From contig JALJCS010000001.1 in the NCBI GenBank assembly GCA_023055355.1, forward strand, positions 26,473,881-26,537,880: a stretch of DNA of 64,000 nt, written 5' to 3'. The DNA is from Agelaius tricolor. Lineage: Eukaryota; Chordata; Aves; Passeriformes; Icteridae. Both the position numbers and the translations under genes were made by a program. A model generated the notes under the pieces. That model was not told where the DNA came from. It worked only from the letters and a program-made list of their open reading frames with translations, and did not search any database. Within the stretch, counting starts at the first letter, position 1; each line of letters begins with the position of its first letter. This document shows positions 50,592 to 63,152 of this stretch, one piece after another.

Positions 50592-51949
50592 AAACAATAT
50601 CAGCTACTATTTATACACTTAGAATTTCTGGCCAGATTACTGTGGAAGGTTGTGGTACCCACATGTACAAAATAGTATAATAATGTTCTATTCTTTTTGG
50701 AACAAATTTGTTACACAGATTGTCAGATGAGTCATTTTGTTCATGTCAGATATCTGAAAATAATGGAAAGATGCCAAAGTAAAAGCCCAGTAATCCATGC
50801 ACTGGTGTAATGGAGCAAATGAAATGCAAAGCTCTTGTACAGGTCCAATTTCAGTACCAAATGCTTACCTGTCAGTCAGCAAAATTGTCCCTGAATAAAA
50901 ATGAGCTCTTCTGAGAGGGAAAGGATTTTAATATACATCAAATTCTTTGAATCTCTTGTGAGGTAGAAGTTGTTTTGAGGAAGAAATGCTGAAAGGGAAA
51001 TCTTAGTTCAAGCTCGTTCAAATCACACATGTATTGCTGACTGTGAGAGGTCTGGGTTTATCCTTATTGTTTGGTATCTCTAGCTCCTTGGATGGAAGGG
51101 TGATTTCCCTTAGGCCACGGCAAATCTGGTCAATCACTGATTTAAAAGTTTTTGACGGGTAACATGCAGACTTTTGGAGGCATCTGCGTTTAGTCTGTGA
51201 AAGACCTGATTAAAACTTTAATTCATGAACTGCCAACATCAGAGATATCTTTGCATATATCACAGTTATGATTTGCTGTGACCGAAATGTTTTTGAAGTG
51301 CTATGCAGCTGAGCATGCTTCTACCTTTAAAGTGACCACTGGGAGAACATGTTTTGCTACTGAGATGTCCTCCTGCAGTCCAAAACATGAAATATTAAAC
51401 ATAGTATTTATCTTATGTAGCCTCATAGTTGAGGCTGCCACAGCTCTACATGATCTTGCTTTATGAAGTCCCTGTTTCCTTCACATTTCAATAGTGTGTC
51501 CCAGTAGTGTTTTTCTTTGCTAAGGGTGTGAGAGGCTAACTGGAGTCAATATAGCCATTGACAGTCAGTCAGGACTACTTCTCTAAAAGTTAATGTATTG
51601 AGAATGAGCCAACACTTTGGGAATGAAAGGAAAATGAAATGTGCAGTATGAAAAGTGATAATAAATAAATTGAACGAAACTGTGTGTACTTTTGGGTTAC
51701 GACTAGTTGAAGTGGAGATTAAAAGCTCTGAACTGATGCATGGAAACAAAGAGCACAATACTGAATTCATTTTAATCCTCTGGTTTAAGTGGGTGTGCCT
51801 TCACTTCTGGGTCCAGAAATAATCATACTTGTATCAATCTATATTGTGTGACTTTTGTAAGCTGTGAAAATAGTATTTTTCACTGGATTGTCACTTATTA
51901 TTGTTCATTTGTGGCCACTAACATAGAAAAATGTTGCAGCTACAATGTC
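50592..51949. other. Non-coding AT-rich sequence, nothing recognised
   Basis: Frames of 62 codons (51278-51466) and 74 codons (51546-51770) without motifs. No repeat family recognised. Confidence 0.55.
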
Positions 51950-53220
51950 AGAAGAATAGGGACAATTTGATGTTTTCTTTTGATGCTGTTTGTTGATACC
52001 TAGACCACTGCAGCTTGATTGCCTAACATTAAACCTATAATAACAGTGCAATCATAGCAGTATCATCATGAATGTCGTTACAATAGAAACAACATTTACA
52101 CGGCTTCAGAATGGTAATTATCAAAGTTTTTGTCATGAAGCGCTTATTTGCTAGCATTGATCTGCCCCGGTCAGTTGTTAGCTCTTCTCATCTGAGGTGT
52201 ATTGATTGTATAATCAGTAGATAGAGGCTGCAGGGAGATGAAATTCAGTGTTGTTGGGCAAATTATTGTCTGCTTGCCTGTTGACCTGGACCCTGCTGGT
52301 TGTACCTTAGACAGTGGTGGGATTATTACTCATTTCAGTGACCCTACTCTGACAGAGAACTCCATATTATTATAAAAGATAAATGGCATCCTTCTTTACT
52401 GTGGATATGGTTGAATGCAGGTGTCAGTGTGTAGTGAAACTGAAAATCTTGTGCAGCACTGTTCCTTGACTTGCCTTCAGGTTATTTTCCGTTTTAAATA
52501 TAAGTAAAAATATTGTAGAGTTGCCACACATTTCATATCATATATGACATCTATTTATAGGTATAGGATGTGTCAGCATAGCATTTTTCATTGGTCATTG
52601 AAGAATTCTACTTGCCAGGCTGTAAGATATTGATAAAATTCAAACACAGCTTTTGCCATCTGGTAACCAGGAGGACAAAACTAATCACTACGTCTAAATA
52701 TACACTTTTAAATCTCAGGCCAATAGACCACTCTTGTGATGAGTAATTTTGCAAACTATTCTCATGTTTGTTTTCTTCATCTGTGGCATCACTCTGAAGA
52801 AGCGAAGTAATTATGCAAGTAAATGTGTGTGAGAGGTAGTAGTCAGTAAAATGTATATCAGTTCAGTAAAAGTAAATATCTTATGTAAAGTTCATATTGG
52901 AACTTTTACAGCAGTAAAGGTTATTAGTCTACAGGGCAATTAGGAAGGAGATTTGCAGTATTGTAATTAGCAGAGGAAAAGCCCTCCTGACTCAAATGAC
53001 AAGAGGTTATGTATAAACCGTGAATACTTTTACATCCTTCAGTAAATCTACCTGTGCTTGGCTAATGTACTGTGCTCTCTGGTGACTGTACCATTGTATT
53101 GTAAAGGTCAGTCATTACCTGTGCATTGTATTTAAACCACCTGCTCACAGCAAGTAATTGTATTTGGATGACCAGCAGTTTTAGATTAATTGTCGAGTCC
53201 TGCTGAAGCCATGATAAGAG
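51950..53220. promoter_or_regulatory. Candidate conserved non-coding element cluster (unproven)
   Basis: About 1.3 kb of high-complexity sequence without homopolymers or recognised repeats. It is rich in ATTA/TAAT cores (GGTAATTATC, GAAGTAATTATGC, TTGTAATTAGC, AAGTAATTG, AGATTAATTG) of the type bound by homeodomain proteins. A few CpGs are spread among them (ATGTCGTTAC, ACACGGC, AAGCGC, CCCCGG). This is the texture of distal developmental enhancers in vertebrate gene deserts. Homeodomain binding and enhancer activity are inference; TAAT cores are also frequent in AT-rich DNA by chance. Confidence 0.35.
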
Positions 53221-53285
53221 TACTGAGCACTTACACAGCAATTTGCAGCCTCAAAGTGCTGTAAAAACATAAGCTAATTATGGTT
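53221..53285 (+). mobile_element. MIR-like CORE-SINE relic
   Basis: GAGCACTT..TTTGCAGCCTCAAAGTGCTGTAAAAACATAAGCTAATTA follows the amniote MIR core pattern (GATCTCAAAGYGCTTTACAAACAT..TTAATTA). Only about 60 bp are recognisable; the CCTGTGAGGT section that should follow is absent. It sits at the end of a CNE-like stretch. Confidence 0.45.
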
Positions 53286-56200
53286 ATGCTGAAAAATCCA
53301 TAGATGGTTCCATATAGCTTTGAACATATATTTTTGACCTTAATTTAATTGCGAGAAACAATGGATCTACCTTTAAAAAAAAGAATGGAAATGGCTCACA
53401 TCAAGTGCACAATGATGGTATTACTGTAACTTCTGGAATAATTGCCCAAGAAAGGGAGCCTTTGCAAAGCACCATTATATTTAAACCAGATGAAATACCA
53501 ATTTTGCAAATGTAAGGAAAAAACCTCAATGTGAAATTGACATTTCTTGCTCTGTAGACCTGTATAAGTACAATTGTATCATGAACAGAGAAGGTAAATA
53601 ATATGCCAGATGAGAAATAAAGCAAAGTGAAAAAAGAGGGACAATCAGCACTTCTGTGGAAGGATGGCTTGGCATGAAGTGAAGAAAGTAAATATGGTGA
53701 TCCACACATAGGGGGTTATATTTTGGTTGGCATTTTCAATAAACATATAGGTCTTTTAAGAAATAAAAACATACATTATTTGCAAGAGCAATAATAGGAG
53801 TTGCTGGCTTATTAGGGAAAATGAAGTTTACTGTTTCAAGATCTGGGTATTATAAACCATTCTACAAGAAAAAGCTAATTCTTAGCTTCAATCCTTCAAC
53901 TGTTTCATTTATCCATCTCACATTTTACCTTTAGCATCTCATGATTTTACTTAAAGCTAGAAGAATCTTAAAGCTCCTTCTCACAACCTGGATTTCATGG
54001 AAGTCTGAGCCAATATGACAGAGCTCTACTGTATTAAAATATGCCTTCAGTCACAGAAATATGAACCTCTGGCAGAAGAGTTATAGGAATATGCTGCAGA
54101 AGTCAACAGCATTCCAAGAGGATTAACAGATTCATAAAACTGTTACCCTCCCCTCTAATTAGTTCACTAAGTTACCAGCTAGAACTAGACCTTTCTGGCA
54201 TTGTATGTTTGGTAGGCCATCTAGCAAAAGAAATGAAATAGACCTTCAATCAATTTTGAATGAAGGATTCAAGAGGAGGAGATGATTATTCAGGAGTGTC
54301 AAGTATTCCAGGAGTACTGAAGGTTTCCTGCCACACTTGGTGTTTGCATGGCTAGTGAAGTTTGAACGGGTGTCTGAGAAAAGGTGGTGACGAATGAATG
54401 AATTAATTAGATAATTAATAATGGTAGCTTGTAGCCCTGATTATGTATTATATGTATTTGCCAGTAAATAATTAATTTGTGCTTTTAGTTGTTTATATAC
54501 TGCTTGCAGTTCTTTTATAGACAGTAAAATTTACCTGAACAAAATGATCCAGAAAGGGAGATTTCCAGGCATCCCATGTGTAAAGCCAGTCATGGTGGCA
54601 CCATGTGTTCAGTAGTGTCCAGTCCTTCCCAAGACTGTTTGCTGGACTAAACCACCAGTTGCTTCCCTGGAAGGCAGGTAGCCAAACCCCTAATGTTTTG
54701 ATTCTTACTTATTTGGTCTTCCAATTGAGATCTGGTCTTTTTGGTTTTATGAAGACAGCTTTGGAACATGGCAAAACATTTTTATTTTTCACAGGAATCA
54801 TCAGAGTCCAAAGTAACATGAGTTAGCTGTGTTCAAAACTGTAACAGTTGGGGTTTTTTTTTCATTGTTGTCAGGAGGTGGAAATCTTCTCACAAGATAC
54901 TTTCCAAGAACTGGGAACATAGAAAATTTATAGTATTTTTATGAAATATTTTGGGGTCCTCTGTAATCTCATACAGATTAACTCATCTAAATTATGTTGA
55001 TTTTGATATGTTGATCTCTCAGCTATTTTGAGATTTAAAGATTGAAATCTGTGTGGAGAGGTCTTATTTGCAAACCTGGCTGTAAAACTGTATTAAGATT
55101 CTGAGTGAGGCTCTTCAGATACAATTCTGTATGGGGGGAAAAAAATAACATGGTGAGTCTTATTGCAAAGGAATTTTTCATCTCTTGCATTTTGGAAAGG
55201 CTGATTAAATATTTCCACTCTGAAAAAAATTAAGGGTATAGCATCAAAAGAAATAACTAAAATATTTGCTTGAGGCAGACCATAAAAATATGAAAAAGCT
55301 GCTTTTTCAATATCACAAGAGTGACATCAAGCAAGTCAGAACATCAGCCTGCTTTACTGCATTATTTTTCTTCTCTGTGTGGGAATAAATGTCAAATTTC
55401 TTGAGCAACTGTAACAAAATATTTTCACAGGTTGGTTGGGATACTTAATGATCTCATGGGAAAATTCTCTTAGCAAAGAGAATAAGAGCAAAGATGATCA
55501 TCTCTTCATTACTAGGAAAGTATTAGGAAGCTCAATATTCTCTAAAGATGTATGCTAGAATGAAATCAGTTCTAGAGTTCAGGTATCTCTCTTTGAATAT
55601 TAAAGGTTGAAATTCTGATCTCCTTTTCTCAATTTATTTATCTAATTTCTATAACATCAATATATTTAACAAAATATTGATGAGGTCATAATTATTAAGT
55701 CCTCTTTAGTTCTGAATTTCATCATTTGGCTTTTGCAGATTCTCCTGTAAAGCAATATTTTTTTCCATTTCAGGCCTTAGTGGAAAAGTGCAGTAACTGT
55801 TGAATGAATCAGTTAATTTCATTTCTTTTTCCTTCACATTTGAAATTTAATTTTATATTACATTAACTGGCTCAGTGGTTTCATCCTGTGACTGCCTGGT
55901 TGTTTCACTTAATGCAGGGGCAGGGCTGAACAAGGATGCAACTTTCACAATAGCTCACATTTGCTCTGAGTAAGGTCTAGAATGAAGCTCATAGTTCTTT
56001 ATGTAAATCCAGTATATCTGGGATAAAAATAATTTTTAAAAAATCAATGAGGTCACGTGCTGATTTATATTGTTCAGAGTTTTCTTACCTTTCTTATACT
56101 GTAAACATTTCAACTAGACTAATTATAATAAAGTTCAGAATTTCTTTTACTAGCTCTTTTTCTACTAGTTTCTACTAGTTCTTGCTGGGTAATTTATCCA

Positions 56201-57099
56201 AAATAATTTTATTAATAATGTGACTTTTACATTAACATGATGGGTCTCAAGAAAATTAAAGGGAAAAAAAAGGTGGTGATTAAAGTAGAATCAAAAAAGT
56301 CTTTCGTTTCAGTTTTGCATTTTGTTGGCAACAGAGAGATGTATCAATTAAAAGTTACTGAAGTGAGTTGTTCATATTGGTCTATTACATTACTTTTTAG
56401 GGGATGTAAAGTAAGTAGAACACTCTCATATTTTGATGGAGTACATAGTCAAATATTTTGATTTCAAAAGTCTATTTAAAGGTTTTAGGTTTGACAAGAT
56501 GTAAGTCACATAACTAATCTCTTGATAGTACTGAAGCAGGGGGAAAAAAGCCCTCAAATCCTCTCAGAGTACTTGTGGAATTTTTGTAACCATTATAACC
56601 ATTAATTGTATGTCTTTTGACACATTCCCAAGTTCTGCTGTATTTTTAACTCAGACATATTGTCTTACAAAGGTATCTTTAGCTGTGGCTATTGCAGCTC
56701 ATTACATTACTCAATCAAGACTTTTGTAGCCCTGTGGTGAGACAGAAAGTTGAATCTGCTCTGAAAAGTCAGTTGAACAGATTGAATTAGACAACTATTA
56801 TTTTATTAACTATTAAAATCATACAAAATGGGTCAGGGAGAGGCAATTGATTGGGTTTTGTTGGTGGCTTTTATGGGTCTTTTGTTGGCATGGAATGTTT
56901 TTCCCTGCTTAGGAATTATTGCACCTAGACTGCATTCTAACCACCTTATCCCAAGAAAGAGCAATTCATAAATAAAAAGACTCTTTAAAAGACATCTTGA
57001 TAAGAACCAACCCAGCTGTCCCAGGAGATCACTGAGCTGCATTTTTTGGAGATTGGGAATATGTTTTAGGAAATTCCTGGTTTTGTCTTACAGTCTCCT
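53286..57099. other. Non-coding AT-rich sequence, nothing recognised
   Basis: Includes a 102-codon minus frame (53401-53709) without motifs and a TTTCTACTAG direct repeat at 56159-56181. The 55860-55985 part is complex but unassigned. Confidence 0.55.
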
Positions 57100-57178
57100 C
57101 TTGTGATTCTCTCCTTTAGCCAATGCTGAAAAGAAGGTGTTGGTCTGTGTGGACCTTTGGTCTGACCCAGAGTGACCA
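57100..57178 (+). mobile_element. CR1/L3-like LINE 3' end
   Basis: GCCAATGCTGAAAAGAAGGTGTTGGTCTGTGTGGACCTTTGGTCTGACCCAG matches the plus-strand 3' end of the old sauropsid CR1 family (GCCACTGT..GGATACTGGGCTAGATGGACCTTTGGTCTGACCCAGTATGG), including a 19-base exact core GGACCTTTGGTCTGACCCA. No coding part remains. Confidence 0.72.
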
Positions 57179-57573
57179 CTAGGTCAGATAGAACTGAAGT
57201 TGATATGATGAAAGATTGCAAAATAATTAATCATGGTGGTGGCTACTTTGCTATTTTTTTCCTAGTCTTTCCTTTCAAATCAATTTCATTTCTCCTGATA
57301 AAATATAAAGGTGAAACACAAACTTTGTGCATCTTAAGAGTTTGCTTCTGTTTCAATCTATTAGTGCTGTAAGAATGTAGTGTGTAAAAGCTCTGTAGTT
57401 ATAGAAAGGCACAGAAACTTGTTACACATGTGTAAAAAGCACTGTTATTTATACACAGGCTTGGTTTATGTGCATAAGCATTCAAAGAGAGAAGAATAAG
57501 CAGGATGGCAATAGTATGCTGGAATATAAACTGTCTACTTAAATACCTGACTGTAGTAAATGACATACTTCTC
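57179..57573. other. Non-coding AT-rich sequence, nothing recognised
   Basis: Spacer between the CR1 3' end and the T/G tract. A 66-codon plus frame (57172-57372) has no motif. Confidence 0.6.
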
Positions 57574-57819
57574 TTGTTTTGGGGGTTTTTGAATTGGTTT
57601 GCGTTTTTTTGGGGTTTTTTTTGGTGTTTGGTTTTTTTGGGGGGTTGGCTTGGTTTGGGTTTTTTTTGGTTTTTTTGTTTGTTTGTTTGTTTGTTTTGGT
57701 TTGGGGTTTTTTTTCTCTTTTTGTTTTGGTTTGGGGTTTTTTGGTTGTTTTTTTTTTTTTTGGTTTGGTTTGGTTGTTGTTGTTTTGGGTTTGGGTTTTT
57801 TTGGTGGGTTTTTTTTTTT
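57574..57819 (+). repeat. Long T/G low-complexity tract
   Basis: 246 bases made of T and G with only a few interruptions; 57718-57819 is an unbroken 102-base T/G run. GTTTGTTTGTTTG and GGTTTGGGG units recur. All three plus frames are open across it, giving Phe/Gly/Trp/Val-rich pseudo-proteins of up to 139 codons, and the minus strand gives a Lys/Pro/Thr/Gln string; none is a gene. Confidence 0.95.
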
Positions 57820-60779
57820 CTTATGAATATTCATTCTTTACTTTCCCTGGGATACTTTGGATGCTTTTGCTAAATGGGCCATGGTTGGTTTTGATGTACT
57901 TCAACAGCCACAAGTTCTTCCTTGCATTTATTTCTACTGTGAGACAGATTACAGATTTATCTGAATTTGAGAAAATGCATCAGTATTTGGGAAGGTAATT
58001 GGCATTTGTGAGATAAAAAAGCTTCATAAAGCATTTCATAATTATAGCTGAAATGTGAACTGTGAAGTCTTGAGTATTTCTTGCTCTCTTTTGTTTTCTT
58101 ACATAAGAAGGACCCAAACAATAAAACTTGTGTAACAGAGGTAGTTTTGTGACTGTTTTTCCTACTTTGTACTCAGAGACCTTTTTTTTACAGAGATCGT
58201 TTTACTGAGGATTTTATTGGCATGGCAGCAAAAAATTACAATGGCAGCAGTCCATCTGATCTGTAAATACACTGTCACCAGTGGCACTATTCTAAAGCCT
58301 TTTACATGTAGCTAAAGCATTTCTTTATGATACCCTCTAAGCAAGACTTTTACTATTATTATGAGTTGATTATTTTTATGAATTCCAACTTAAAGATTTT
58401 CTAAGACTGTCACTGTCAAGTTGGAACATTTCAGCTTTACTCATCTTTTCACCTATTAGTACATCACACTGACTGAAAGCAGAAGGATCATTTTTCCTAT
58501 TGCCTGCTTTAATCCTTCCTATAATTCCAGAGAGCACCACTGGGAAAGCTCTTTATTGTATACTGTGGCAGTGACCTGCACACCAGAAAGAGTCAGGGCT
58601 CTGCAAGTGGCTGACAGGACCTGGTCAGGACTCCGACATTCCATGTTAGGCTAAATTGATAGACTTGTTAGGAGCTACAGACTGCTTTACATAAGGTTGT
58701 TGTAGGAAAGGAGAGAATCCTAGATAGCACATCTGTTGATAGAACAGATAAAAACTTCTCAAACCAAGCTGGGAAAATAAGGTGCTGGGCTTGTTTGATT
58801 TTCAGTGAATTTCTTTCCGTGTACAGATTGAAGTACAATGAAGTAAAGAAAGGTCAGAGGCGTGGGAAGACGTTGCAATATTCTGCAAATCTGTAAAACT
58901 CAATTTTTGGCCAAATGAGGATTTTTATTTTTTTTTTAATGTACAGAACTTCATTGTCTGGAATAATCTCCTTTAACAGCTGAGGTTACAAATATGGAAT
59001 AGCTTCAGAGAGTGAAATGTGGATAGTAACTGGTGGAGGGTTGTACAATTCCTATGACTGATTTTAAACTGAAAGAGCAAACAAGTTCTTCTAAATGGTG
59101 TTCAGCAATGCATATAGTATCTTAAAAAAATAGACAAGAGAATGTTATAGCAGTCATAAGATGGACAATTTAGTTAAAAGACTAATCCAAAAGGTGAATT
59201 GCAGTGATGAAAATGAACTAATGCAGAATAATGTTTTCCAAGAGCCTTTAATAAAAATTCTTGCTTTTTTTTGATGTGTCATTATGCAAATCCTCCTCCT
59301 GAAAATTCTGAAAAGAGAGAGAGTGTATACCTGCAAAAATCTGATATAGCCAAATAAATTTTTGGAAAAATGATAAAAGAAGCTCCAGTCAGGTAGCACT
59401 GTAAATCTGCCATGCAGTGATTTCCCATGTCATTTTTGAGTCTGGATATGATTGGAGAGCTCAATGCTGCTGGGAGTTTTGTTGTTATTGTAGATCCTGC
59501 CTTCTCTTTTGTCAGAATCCCTAGCATTTTTTCTCTCTGTGTCTGAATGTGATAGCTAACAGACTTCATCACGCTGTCGCTGGGTCAGCAAGATCTGATG
59601 CCGTTTGAGACTTGTTTACTGTAAGTCTGTCATAGAAGAGCTGATTATAGCAAATAATCTCATTCATTCAGTTCAGATTAAATGGGGTGATAAAAGTATT
59701 TTGGTTCCTAAGTAATTGATTTAAAAATGCAAACTTGGGTAAACAGAGCTATTAATGAAGTCAGCTGTGACTTGAGACTAAGGGAGAGAGTTGTAGAATT
59801 TTTCTAGGATGAACTTGCAGAATCAGTTTGTAGCACTCATCAGGAAGAAAGAGGAAGAATTTTATGCATTTTTCAGAAGTATGATGGTACTAAATAAGAG
59901 GCCAAAAATCCAGTGGAATAACTAATGGAATCATAAATTTCAAAATCTTCGCCAAACTGAAATTCAAATACATTCCTTATTCGAGACCAGATGTGCTCCA
60001 TCACTGAACTCTTAAAAGAAGTGAGTCATGGAGTTGGAGACCGATCAGTATTTTAAACTGAAGAGTTACAGGCCCATTAGCCAGTTTGTCATGATGTAAA
60101 AAGGAGGTCTTTTGAATTTGTACCTGATGGTAGGAAGCAAAGGATTAGAATAAAGTGGTTTTCATAGTGAGGGGAATTAGTATCAGAATCCACCAGAGGT
60201 GAATACTCTGAGCTGCACTCTTATGAGTGGGAACTCATAGTGCTGAATGACTAGTTGATAACATTATGGATTACATTAAATATCCATAAATACTAAGGAA
60301 CATTCATGGAAAATACATCTCAGAGTGTGTATATGCATTGTTGAGCTCTGGAACAGGTAAAACTAACATGAAGAAAACATTGGCAGATGCTTGGTAATTC
60401 TGGAAAGGGCAAGCAATGCTAGAAGTCAGATTGCTGTTCTGCATGATAAACCGGTGTCTTAAGTACTTCATACAGTCTCTGTCTCAATCTCTCATCTCAG
60501 AAGGGACATACAAAAATGAGGAGAGGCTCAGAGAAGAAAAATGTGGATTACTGGGGTAACAGAAAAGTTTCCACATCATGGAGTAGTTAGAGTTAAGATC
60601 CCACAGTTGGAAAAGAACTGAATGGTGGAGGGTAGTATAGGAAGGTAAATAATGAATGAGGAGAAGGTGAAGCGCATTTGGTTTTTGTAAATCAAGAATA
60701 GGGAGATAGCCCTATTAAAGCCTACAGGCAACACAGAATTTTTTGACGTAAAATATTTTTTAAGCCTGAAATTGTGTAT
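57820..60779. other. Non-coding AT-rich sequence, nothing recognised
   Basis: 58170-58500 and 58560-58900 are complex with no simple repeats. Four CpGs cluster loosely near 59570-59602. A 96-codon minus frame (59282-59572) has no motif. The 60480-60780 part could be the 5' continuation of the CR1-like relic at 60780 (AATGAGGAGAGGCTCAGAGAA at about 60517), but too weakly to annotate. Confidence 0.5.
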
Positions 60780-60985
60780 TTAATCAAAATGTGATGGGTA
60801 ATTCTAGAGAAGAAAGGTCCATCAGGAATGACCATTTAAAGATATGAATACCACCCCAGTTTATTGCAATTTTGATCTGATGTATGAGTGTTATGAGTGT
60901 GTACTTGTTACTCTCACTGACTAGATAGTCTAGATGAGTCTCTGGTCTGACTGAATCCCGATGTTATTCTGCATATTTTATACAT
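60780..60985 (+). mobile_element. Old CR1/L3-like LINE 3' end, heavily decayed
   Basis: AAAGGTCCATCAGGAATGACCATT at about 60815 resembles the ATAGGTCCATCAATGGCTATTA segment, and CTAGATGAGTCTCTGGTCTGACTGAATCCCGATGTTATTCT at about 60930 resembles the CTAGATGGACC..TGGTCTGACCCAGTATGGC..TTCT end of the same family. Order and spacing fit plus-strand orientation. Identity is low, so boundaries are rough. Confidence 0.5.
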
Positions 60986-62844
60986 TATATATTGTTTAAA
61001 CAGGGGTCTGGAACAACTTGGAAGACTTCATGCTGTCTATAAAATCTGTGTTTCATATAACAATTTCATGGTTTGTTTCGTGTAGGGATATTTTCTTCCT
61101 AGAAACAAGTTGCTTTGATATCAGATTTAAAATTTATTATCTCTCAATTTCATTGCATATCCTTTTGTTCTTCTATTACTAGAAATGATGAATAGAAACT
61201 TATGATAAATGTTATCTATGTAATTAATTGTTTCTCTCATCTCTCAAATACACACTCTGAGTGTTTTTGCTCTCTCCATGAGAGATTTTTGTGATTTTGA
61301 TATTACTTATTGCACTATCTTAACCTCTTCTAATTATTTTAATTAAATGTTTACAAATACAGTCGTTGGAAGAGGAAACCTTGAAAATGTGACTAGGATA
61401 GTTAACCTTGATCAAAGACAAATGAAGCTAGAAGAATAAATATGCAGTGTTAAAATCAATATGAGAAGGACTTTTGAAATTATACTGCATTAAGAATACA
61501 TGGGTCAGAGGAAATTATTTATGTTCCTGAAATCAAAGTAGATCACCAAGATCTCAGCCAGAGCACCGTGTGATTTTTATTGTGTCCATATTATATACAA
61601 GAAAATGAAAACTCATTTCTAGGCTGAAGTCTTCTTTATCTGTAGAGAGGGAATAGGGGAGCTTGTGCAAATAAGAACCCTGTCCTGCACATACCAAATT
61701 GGGTATATGAAGAGTGTTGAAAAATTAGAACAGCCTTTTGGCCAGGCATCTTCTTAAAACAGGACATGAGGAATCACTTGGTTTGTTTTTTATAATTTTG
61801 GTGCCACCACAACATAAGTAACAACAGGACAATGACAATATTAAGTCATGTCAAAAGAGCCCACACCCTGAAGTGTTTGCTTCAGCCTGTCCATGTCTTG
61901 ACTGCAACCAAACATGTCCATTTTGAACATATGGTGTTAATTTTTAATAATGTTTCTCGGTGAATCAAATAAGGGCAAATTCTGCTTCTGGCTGCTGCTA
62001 AGGAGGTGTGAAGAATTACCATGCAGATACTCCCCCTGTGTACTGACGTAACAGATTGCACAATACTGTAATTTGACTTACAGACTGTCATTTGTTTGGC
62101 ATACAAAGCATCCATCTAGTAATCTACAAAATAATTCCAATATTTACTCATGTAAGCTGCATGGAAGCTTTATTTAAATGGATCTAAATGTGCTGTTCTG
62201 TAGAGAACCTTATCTTCCTATTGAGATGGGGGAGTTCTTTGTCTGTCTTTGACTGTGTCGTACACTAAGACAGTCAGCTATGGATACCTTATGTCACTCT
62301 ACAGGATCAGGTTTTGCATGGTGACGTTTAGGGCCTTGTTCCTCAATTTATCACCTGCACATTGCATTCCTCTGCTCTCAGCAAATGTCTGAATTCTACT
62401 GACTAGCCCAGCACTTATCACAGGTACGGGTTTTGATGTTGCAGAGACAGTTGTCTGGTTGTGAAACAAACAAAAAAAATTGTCTTTTAGGGTTTTTTCC
62501 TTTTTTCAAATTTGTTTTTTTTATTGAGAATTTAAGTCCTTACAAAATTTAATGTTCAAAAGCTGAGAAATCAGGCAATTCTGTTTGCTTGTTACCTATC
62601 ATCTCAGCATTTCAGGTTTATGTGCTGAAGTACTATTTTTATTTATCTACATATATATTATGGTTTTTGCCACAGGACTCCTTTCTCATTCAGTGTACAT
62701 AGTAACAGAGATCAGTGAATGAGCAGCTATTCATGTTTTCTGTTATTCTTATTGGCCAATATGTGACCCACATGTGGTGTTCACATTCAATCATTACATT
62801 GAATTCAAAACTATTAATTTCTCCATAGGCTTTCTTTCCATTGT
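60986..62844. other. Non-coding AT-rich sequence, nothing recognised
   Basis: No recognisable repeat or exon. A 77-codon minus frame (61882-62115) has no motif. Confidence 0.55.
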
Positions 62845-62990
62845 AGCTATCATTAGCATCTGAATGCCTCACAAACCGTAATTAATTAATTTTCACAAAG
62901 CCCCTGTGAGGTGAGATGACATTATTAAAAGAGGAATGAGCCACAGAGAAAAGTGCCAGCCTATATTTTGAATGCCCAAGTTGACATGTG
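62845..62990 (+). mobile_element. MIR-like CORE-SINE relic
   Basis: GTAGCTATCATTAGCATCTGAATGCCTCACAAACCG, then TAATTAATTAATTTTCACAAAGCCCCTGTGAGGTGAGATGACATTATTA, then GAGCCACAGAGAAAAGTG. This matches the amniote MIR pattern in order: TTTACAAACATTAATTAAT, CTCACAACACCCCTGTGAGG, TATTATTATCCCC, GGCACAGAGA. The CCCCTGTGAGGT core is nearly exact. It is an old, truncated SINE with no retained RNA polymerase III promoter that I can see. Confidence 0.6.
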
Positions 62991-63099
62991 TAAGGTGTGT
63001 TTTTTTAAGCTACTTAGCATTCCACGACACTTTATTTGGTCTTTGTCTAGCTTCCTCTTACTTAACTACAAGTGCCACACAACTTTGCAAATCAGTTAT

Positions 63100-63152
63100 A
63101 ATAACTGCTATTCATAAATACCACAAATAGGTATTTATGAATAGCAGTTATT
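63100..63152. repeat. Perfect 23-bp-arm inverted repeat
   Basis: The arms 63100-63122 and 63130-63152 are exact reverse complements over 23 bp (left arm AATAACTGCTATTCATAAAT plus three bases) around a 7-nt loop ACAAATA. It could fold as a 53-nt RNA hairpin or a DNA cruciform. No transposon termini or target-site duplication are visible. A template-switch mutation during replication is the simplest origin; a microRNA precursor is unlikely because the stem is perfect and the loop tight. Confidence 0.93.

Noticed and set aside
57505..57998. Overlapping 122- and 139-codon hydrophobic frames that look like membrane proteins
   Set aside because: They are translations of a T/G-only tract; all three plus frames are open for the same reason.
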